Source: Pisolithus tinctorius
Taxonomy: Eukaryota > Basidiomycota > Agaricomycetes > Boletales > Pisolithaceae
Assembly: GCA_024663395.1 (NCBI GenBank)
Contig: JANFAH010000050.1
Span: 1 to 64,000, forward strand
Direction of reading: 5' to 3'
DNA: 64,000 bases
The translations under genes were made by a program, and so were the position numbers. Of the stretch, positions 59,270 to 64,000 are shown one piece after another. The notes below the pieces were generated by a model that saw only the letters and a program-made list of their open reading frames with translations, made no database searches and was not told where the DNA came from. How positions within the stretch are numbered: position 1 is the first letter of the stretch; the number at the start of each line of letters is the position of its first letter.

Positions 59270-60938
59270 AATCAGGTCCTGCAGACTCTAATGTATGGAC
59301 ACTTGTTCCTGTTTCCCCTTCTTCTTCTTCCTTTTATGGATTTTGTTCTACTTATGGACTTAAAAATGTAAAAGAAAATACAAAAATTGAAAATAAAAAT
59401 ACAAAAAATAGTGTACCAGTAGTTTCTTTCAATTGTTTCTCTTTTCTTGATGTCGAAGAACCACAGGAATTATTTAATGGTTCAAGCTCTGTTTCCTCTT
59501 CTCCTGCTTTTACATCATCTGAAGTGGAGTCCTGAAAGTGCTTGGGGCCAGATGTAAAACCATGCCTGCTTAATTCTGCTTGCAATGAAAAACAAAAAAA
59601 TGTTTCTTTCAATCTCCCCAATCCAGAAGGTAGTAGTGCAAAGACCTCCATACAGTCTGAAACCCAATGCATGCTGAACCTAAAGGATTCTGTGGAGGTT
59701 CCCTTGGTTTTGTGGACAAATGCCAGCTTGGCATTCAAGGTGAACATGCTGCTCAATAGTGGCGCTACTGGAGTATTTATAGATAAGGACTTTGTTGAAA
59801 GGAACCAGATTCCAAAGGTAGCACTGCCAAGGGCAGTGGATGTATTTAATGTTGACAGTTTGCCTAATTCCACTGGAAGGATTACACATCAGGCTCACCT
59901 TCAAGTCTTGTACCTTGACCATCACAAGGAGCTTCTTGCCAAGATAACCGATCTAGGAGGTAGTACCATGATCCTGGGACATACCTGGTTACATCAGCAC
60001 AACCCACTGATAGATTGGAAAACTGGTGAGGTTAAAATGGGAAGATGTCCAGCTAGATGCTGACAGTTGGCCCCTAAATCCTCATTCATGCACAAGGTGG
60101 AAAAACTCGAAAGGGAAGCCATGGACTCTTATGTAACCTGGATTTGTAATCTAGGAATGGACAAACCAAAAACAGATAAAACCCCTGAGGAACTTGTTCC
60201 AAAGGCATATCATGAATATTTATTGGTCTTTTCTGAAAAGGAATCCAAGCACATGCCACTTAGGAAACCTTGGGACCATGCTATAGAACTGAAGGAGTCA
60301 TTCATGCCAAAGAAGGGAAGGTTGATCCCTCTCTCCCCTGATGAGCAGAAAGAAGTCAGTGACTTTGTCAATGGTCAGCTCAAGAAGGGTTATATTTGGC
60401 CTAGTAAATTGCCACAAACATCTCCAGTGTTCTTCATTCCTAAGAAGGATGGAAAGAAGCATATGGTCCAGGACTATCATTATTTAAACAAGCATACTGT
60501 CAAGAACTTGTATCCTCTCCCTTTAATATCTCAGCTTGTAGACAAGTTGAAAGGTTGCAAGCTCTTCACGAAGATGGATCTTTGGGGTTACAACAATGTT
60601 AGGATCAAAGAAGGAGACAAGTGGAAAGCTGCTTTTGTATGCCATTGCGGTGCTTTTGAGCCCCTGGTCATGTTCTTTGGGCTCTGTAACTTGCCCGCCA
60701 CATTCCAGAACATGATGAATGATATCTTTGGCGATATGGAAGATGTGCTTGTTGTCTACATCGATGACCTAATGATATTTACAAAAACAGACAATCAGGA
60801 GGAGCATGACAAGATCGTGCTGGAGGTGCTTAGAAGGTTGAAGATAAATGACTTGTTTGTCAAACCACAGAAGTGCATCTTCGGACAACAAGAGGTGGAC
60901 TTTTTAGAAATGATCATTGGTGTTAACGGAGTACATAT

Positions 60939-61277
60939 CACTGCAAGCATTTCACAATTTTTCATAACAGAACATGTTGAAAAAAATTGAAAGAAGAGAT
61001 ACAATGTTATTTTGGATGTTTTCAAACAAAAAATCCAAAAGTAATAATCCATTTTCTTTGCATGTCCCACCTATAAACATTAATTGATGGTAATGACCAT
61101 TAGCTTTTAGTCTAATGACAATTACTGTCAATTCATGTTTTCTGGTGGAGAAGGCAAAGAAAATGAAATATTATTTTTTGGATTTTGTCTGTGAGAACAT
61201 CCATTATAACATGGTATCTCTTCCTTCAATTTTTTTCAACATGCTTGATCATGAAAAATTGTGAAATGCTTGCAGTG
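60939..61277. mobile_element. MITE, 339 bp, with about 72 bp terminal inverted repeats
   Basis: Inserted in the Gypsy 2 RT region: GTACATAT|CACTGCAAGC ... GCTTGCAGTG|TATGG, i.e. the host codons for VHMDP are split and TAT is duplicated (60936-60938 and 61278-61280). Both ends match as inverted copies for about 72 bp with a handful of mismatches (CACTGCAAGCATTTCACAAT at the tips). It is AT-rich and has no coding capacity. A 3 bp duplication of a TWA-like site would suit PIF/Harbinger; TA alone would suit Tc1/mariner. Confidence 0.88.
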
Positions 61278-62121
61278 TATGGACCCTGCCAAGATCTCTG
61301 CTGTGCAAGATTGGCCTGTACCTACCAATGTTCATGGAGTTCATGGCTTCCTCGGCCTAGTGAACTTCTACTGACATTTCATTAAAGACTTTGCACAGAT
61401 TGTGAAACCACTGAACAACCTCACGAAGAAGGACCTTCCATTTGTATGGGATGACAAATGTTAGATGGCATTTGACACACTAAAAGAAGCCTTCACCACC
61501 ACCCCTATCCTTATGTTCCCCGATCAGGATTGGAAGTTTCGGTTAGAAATGGATGCTTCAGACTATGCCACCAGAGCAGTACTTTCGGTAGAATGCAATG
61601 ACAGTCTCTGGAGACCTGTTGCCTACTCCAGTCACTCTCTATCTGGAGCTGAACTTAATTATATGGTTCATGACAAAGAAATGCTGGCCATTATCCATGC
61701 ACTAGAACAGTGGCATCATTACCTTGAGGCGACCCCATACCAGTTTGAAATTTGGATGGATCATCACAACCTCAAGTGGTTCATGACTGCATAGAAGCTT
61801 CAACCATGCCAGGCACATCAGGCACAGTACTTTAGTCAGTTTAACTGTGTTATAGTTCACAAACCTGGAGTCACAATGGGAAGGCCAGATGCCCTGTCAT
61901 GATGAGAGGACTTTGTAGAGGGAAAAGAAAGGGCAAAGTCAGAAGAGTCCCTATTTATAAACCCAAGCCAGGTTTGCTTGGTAAAACTAGAAAACCCCTT
62001 CATGGAAGATTTGTGGATGAGTAAAGCTGAAGGAATCCCCACTGGATGCAAGCTCCAAGGCTGTCTTCATTATGATGGAGAAAAAGTCTGGGTGCCTAGT
62101 GCACTCAGAAGGAAGTTGCTT

Positions 62122-62352
62122 TTTTTCGAATTAAAGTGCTTGAGGGTGTATCTACCCTATGTTGCACTATTCTACCTTAGTTATCGATCTAGCTAGGCCC
62201 CCTGTGGCCTACCACACCTTACCAGCGAGTGAATGCCCTAATGGCAGAACCTTCGGTTCCCCATTAGTCCTCTGTTCCTGCCGGCCATTTTAGACACTCC
62301 GCCTTTGTGGTAAGGGTGGTTTAGTGCTTCAGCTAGTCGAGTAGTTCTAATT
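62122..62352 (-). mobile_element. SINE-like insertion, 231 bp, with 12 bp target duplication
   Basis: Host sequence AGGAAGTTGCTT is present on both sides (62110-62121 and 62353-62364). The insert begins with a T-run on the plus strand, so on the minus strand it ends in a short A-tail: the signature of target-primed retroposition. It contains many CGs (for example CGAATTAAAG, TATCGATC, CCAGCGAG, CTTCGG, GCCGGCC, CTCCGCC, AGTCGAG), in contrast to its host. No open frame. Insert plus duplication (243 bp) is divisible by three, so the register is kept. I could not confirm pol III boxes. Confidence 0.8.
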
Positions 62353-63745
62353 AGGAAGTTGCTTAATGCTCTACATGACTCTCCCCTAGCAGGACATTGT
62401 GGAATAAAAGGAACTCAGGAGTTGATCACATGCTGGTTCATGTGGTCTACCTTAAAACCTGATGTAGAAGAGTATGTGAAGCATTGCCAAACATGCCAAG
62501 CCAGCAAGTCTGGAAATAGGCCACCTGCAGGAAAACTCAAACCTTTACCTGTCCCTGATGGGCCTTGGAGAGAGTTAATGACCAACTTTATGGATCTTGG
62601 AGTCAAGGGATCTTCTGGAAAGTCCCATGTCCTGGTCATTGTTGACAGGTTCTCTAAGGAAGCAGAGTTCATCCCCTGCACTGCGGAAGAAACAGCTGCT
62701 AGCACAGCTTGTCTTTACCTGACACATGTTTGGAAGTACCATGGACTTCCAGACTCTATTGTATCAGACTGAGGCCCACAGTTTGCCTCTTCTTTTATGA
62801 AGGAGTTATTTAGAATGCTGGGAGTACAGCAGAAACTCTCTACAGCTTTCCATCTGCAAACAGATGGACAAACAGAGTGGTTGAACCATGAGATTCAACA
62901 GTATTTATGGATGTATGCCAACCAACAACAGGCTTGTTGGGAAGAATGGCTACCTTTGGCTCAGTTTGCATACAATAACTCTGCCTCCTCTTCTACTGGC
63001 AAGTGCCCCTTCGAAGTTACTTGATCCTATAGACCTAGGATGGGTGTCAAACTGATGACTTCAAAGGCAGAAGCAGCAGAGGAAGTTGCCAAATCCTGGT
63101 TCTAGGTGTTCCAGGACATAAAAGCAAACCTCACCAAAGCACATTCCTGGCAGAAGCAACAAGTGGATAGATGCTGCTCATTTGCCCCTTCCTACTCCCT
63201 TGGGTCTCAGGTCTGGCTAGCTACAGACCATCTGTCCTTGAAAGAACAGCAGAGCTGAAAGCTTTCCAGAAAATGGATTGGACCATATGAAGTTCTAGAA
63301 GTACTTCCAAATGCTCTTAAGTTAAAGTTGCTGTGCAACATGAGGATTCACCTGGTTGTGAATGTCTCACAGGTTAAACCCTATCTCGGTGCCCTTGATG
63401 GGCAGCCTGTCAACAGGCCTGGACTGCAGAGGGTTACCGATGAAGGAGATGTTGAATACAAGGTTGAATATGTTGTCAACTCCTGCTTGAAGCGAGGAGC
63501 TCTTCAATTCCTCATGCATTGGAGGGGATACCCTGAAGAAGATCAAACTTGGGAGCCAGCCTCTGCCTTGAAGAATTTGCAGTCAGCAATCAAGGATTTT
63601 TATCGATCCCACCCTGGGGCACCCCGTAAATTATCTCTCCTCTCCTTGGAAGGCTTTGACAGCTTGTTCACACCCATGCTGGAACCATTTACTACTGTTT
63701 GTCCTATTTGGTCTCACCTGGAAGTCAAGCCTTTGGAGGGGATAG

Positions 63746-64000
63746 TGTAATGACTGGTAGACTTTTCACTTCTGTGTTTCCTGGTTGCCCATATATATCC
63801 ACCCTCTGGTTAGGGTTATGCTTTAGGGATGCTTAGTCATCTTGGACTTTTCCTTTGCTTATCCTTTAATGCTTACATGATACTTAGTAAGGCCATGCCT
63901 TGCTGACACTGCATGTTCACATTCATCCAATAGCACAGTTCTCTCTTTTGTTTACTTCTTTCTTGAACATTCTCTCATGGCAGTATATACAAACAGTAAG
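63746..64000 (+). repeat. 3' LTR of Gypsy 2 (partial, cut by window end)
   Basis: Begins TGTAATGACTGG and follows the 5' LTR sequence to the last base of the window. Confidence 0.9.

Larger units (their letters stand above)
59270..63748 (+). pseudogene. Gypsy 2 pol (protease, RT, RNase H, integrase, chromodomain)
   Basis: A single register runs from about 59266 to TAA at 63748. Protease: MLLNSGATGVFID (catalytic Asp now Asn, AAT) and GSTMILGHTWLHQHNPLIDW. RT: YPLPLISQLVDKLKG, MFFGLCNLPATFQN, YIDD at 60757. After the MITE: DPAKISAVQDWPVP and RNase H FRLEMDASDYATRA. After the SINE-like insert: integrase NALHDSPLAGHCGIKGTQEL, CQTCQASKSGNRPPAG, MTNFMDLGV, IVSD*GPQF (TGA where Arg is invariant) and LQTDGQTEWLN. 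Chromodomain: YKVEYVVNSCLKRG, LMHWRGYPEEDQTWEPA. Stops are TGA plus TAG at 61462, 61792 and 63103, where Gln (CAG) is likely. Confidence 0.9.
56650..64000 (+). mobile_element. Chromodomain Gypsy LTR retrotransposon 2 (runs past window end)
   Basis: The 5' LTR is 56650-57036 and the 3' LTR starts at 63746, preceded by a purine tract (TTGGAGGGGATAG), and continues beyond 64000. Preceding bases TCTAT (56645-56649) are the candidate target duplication; the partner is outside the window. A 1.2 kb leader is followed by gag, protease, RT, RNase H, integrase and chromodomain. Inserts inside it are a CpG-rich segment at about 57.5-57.7 kb, a MITE (60939-61277) and a SINE-like element (62122-62352). 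The same LTR family left the solo LTR at 43979. Confidence 0.92.

Overview
The window is nuclear DNA from a filamentous basidiomycete, most likely an agaricomycete. Reasons: genes packed with many short (about 48-60 bp) GT-AG introns; exon sets that rebuild fungal families (DUF3429, siderophore-type MFS, GH13 amylase, CYP450, MED21, OTT_1508-like deaminase, APH-like kinase); and Plavaka-type, Helitron-type and chromodomain Gypsy elements typical of Agaricomycetes. No prokaryotic operons, ribosome binding sites or CRISPR arrays are present. Exon boundaries below were worked out by hand from reading frames, splice signals and remembered family alignments.

Genic half (1 to about 36 kb, CpG present at ordinary density). 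In order: a Pro/Ser-rich unknown protein (+), a gene-poor 3.8 kb gap, a second Ser/Pro-rich unknown protein (+), a GPI-anchor-like Gly/Tyr-rich surface protein (-), a DUF3429/TMEM69-like membrane protein (-), a siderophore-iron-type MFS transporter with two apparent microexons (-), a phosducin-like thioredoxin-fold protein (-), an F-box-like protein (-), a secreted GH13 alpha-amylase homologue whose catalytic nucleophile is replaced by Ser (-), a P450 (+), Mediator subunit 21 (+), an adenosine-deaminase-like protein (+), an intron-containing tRNA-Pro(CGG) (-), a 1031-residue OTT_1508-like deaminase fused to a MYND zinc finger (+), and an APH-like phosphotransferase (+) preceded by a cluster of CACGTG boxes. 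These are mostly independent genes; I see no obvious biosynthetic cluster.

Transposon half (about 36 to 64 kb). CpG almost vanishes and TG/CA rises. It holds a Gypsy integrase scrap, an unidentified decayed reading frame, a Plavaka/KDZ-type transposase remnant (-), and a Helitron/PIF1-type helicase remnant (+) cut open by several insertions. One insertion is a TA-flanked foldback element with arms of about 650 bp, which in turn was hit by a 7.4 kb chromodomain Gypsy element with 450 bp LTRs. A solo LTR with a perfect 5 bp duplication sits in the same helicase. Then come a Myb/SANT-like gene remnant and a second chromodomain Gypsy element, whose 3' LTR runs off the window; it carries a 339 bp MITE and a 231 bp SINE-like insert.

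The Gypsy frames are broken mainly by TGA at positions where Arg (CGA) is expected, and several catalytic Asp/Gly codons carry CG-to-CA changes. This fits methylation-driven decay. The SINE-like insert and a 250 bp segment near 57.6 kb still carry CpG, so they look younger than their hosts.
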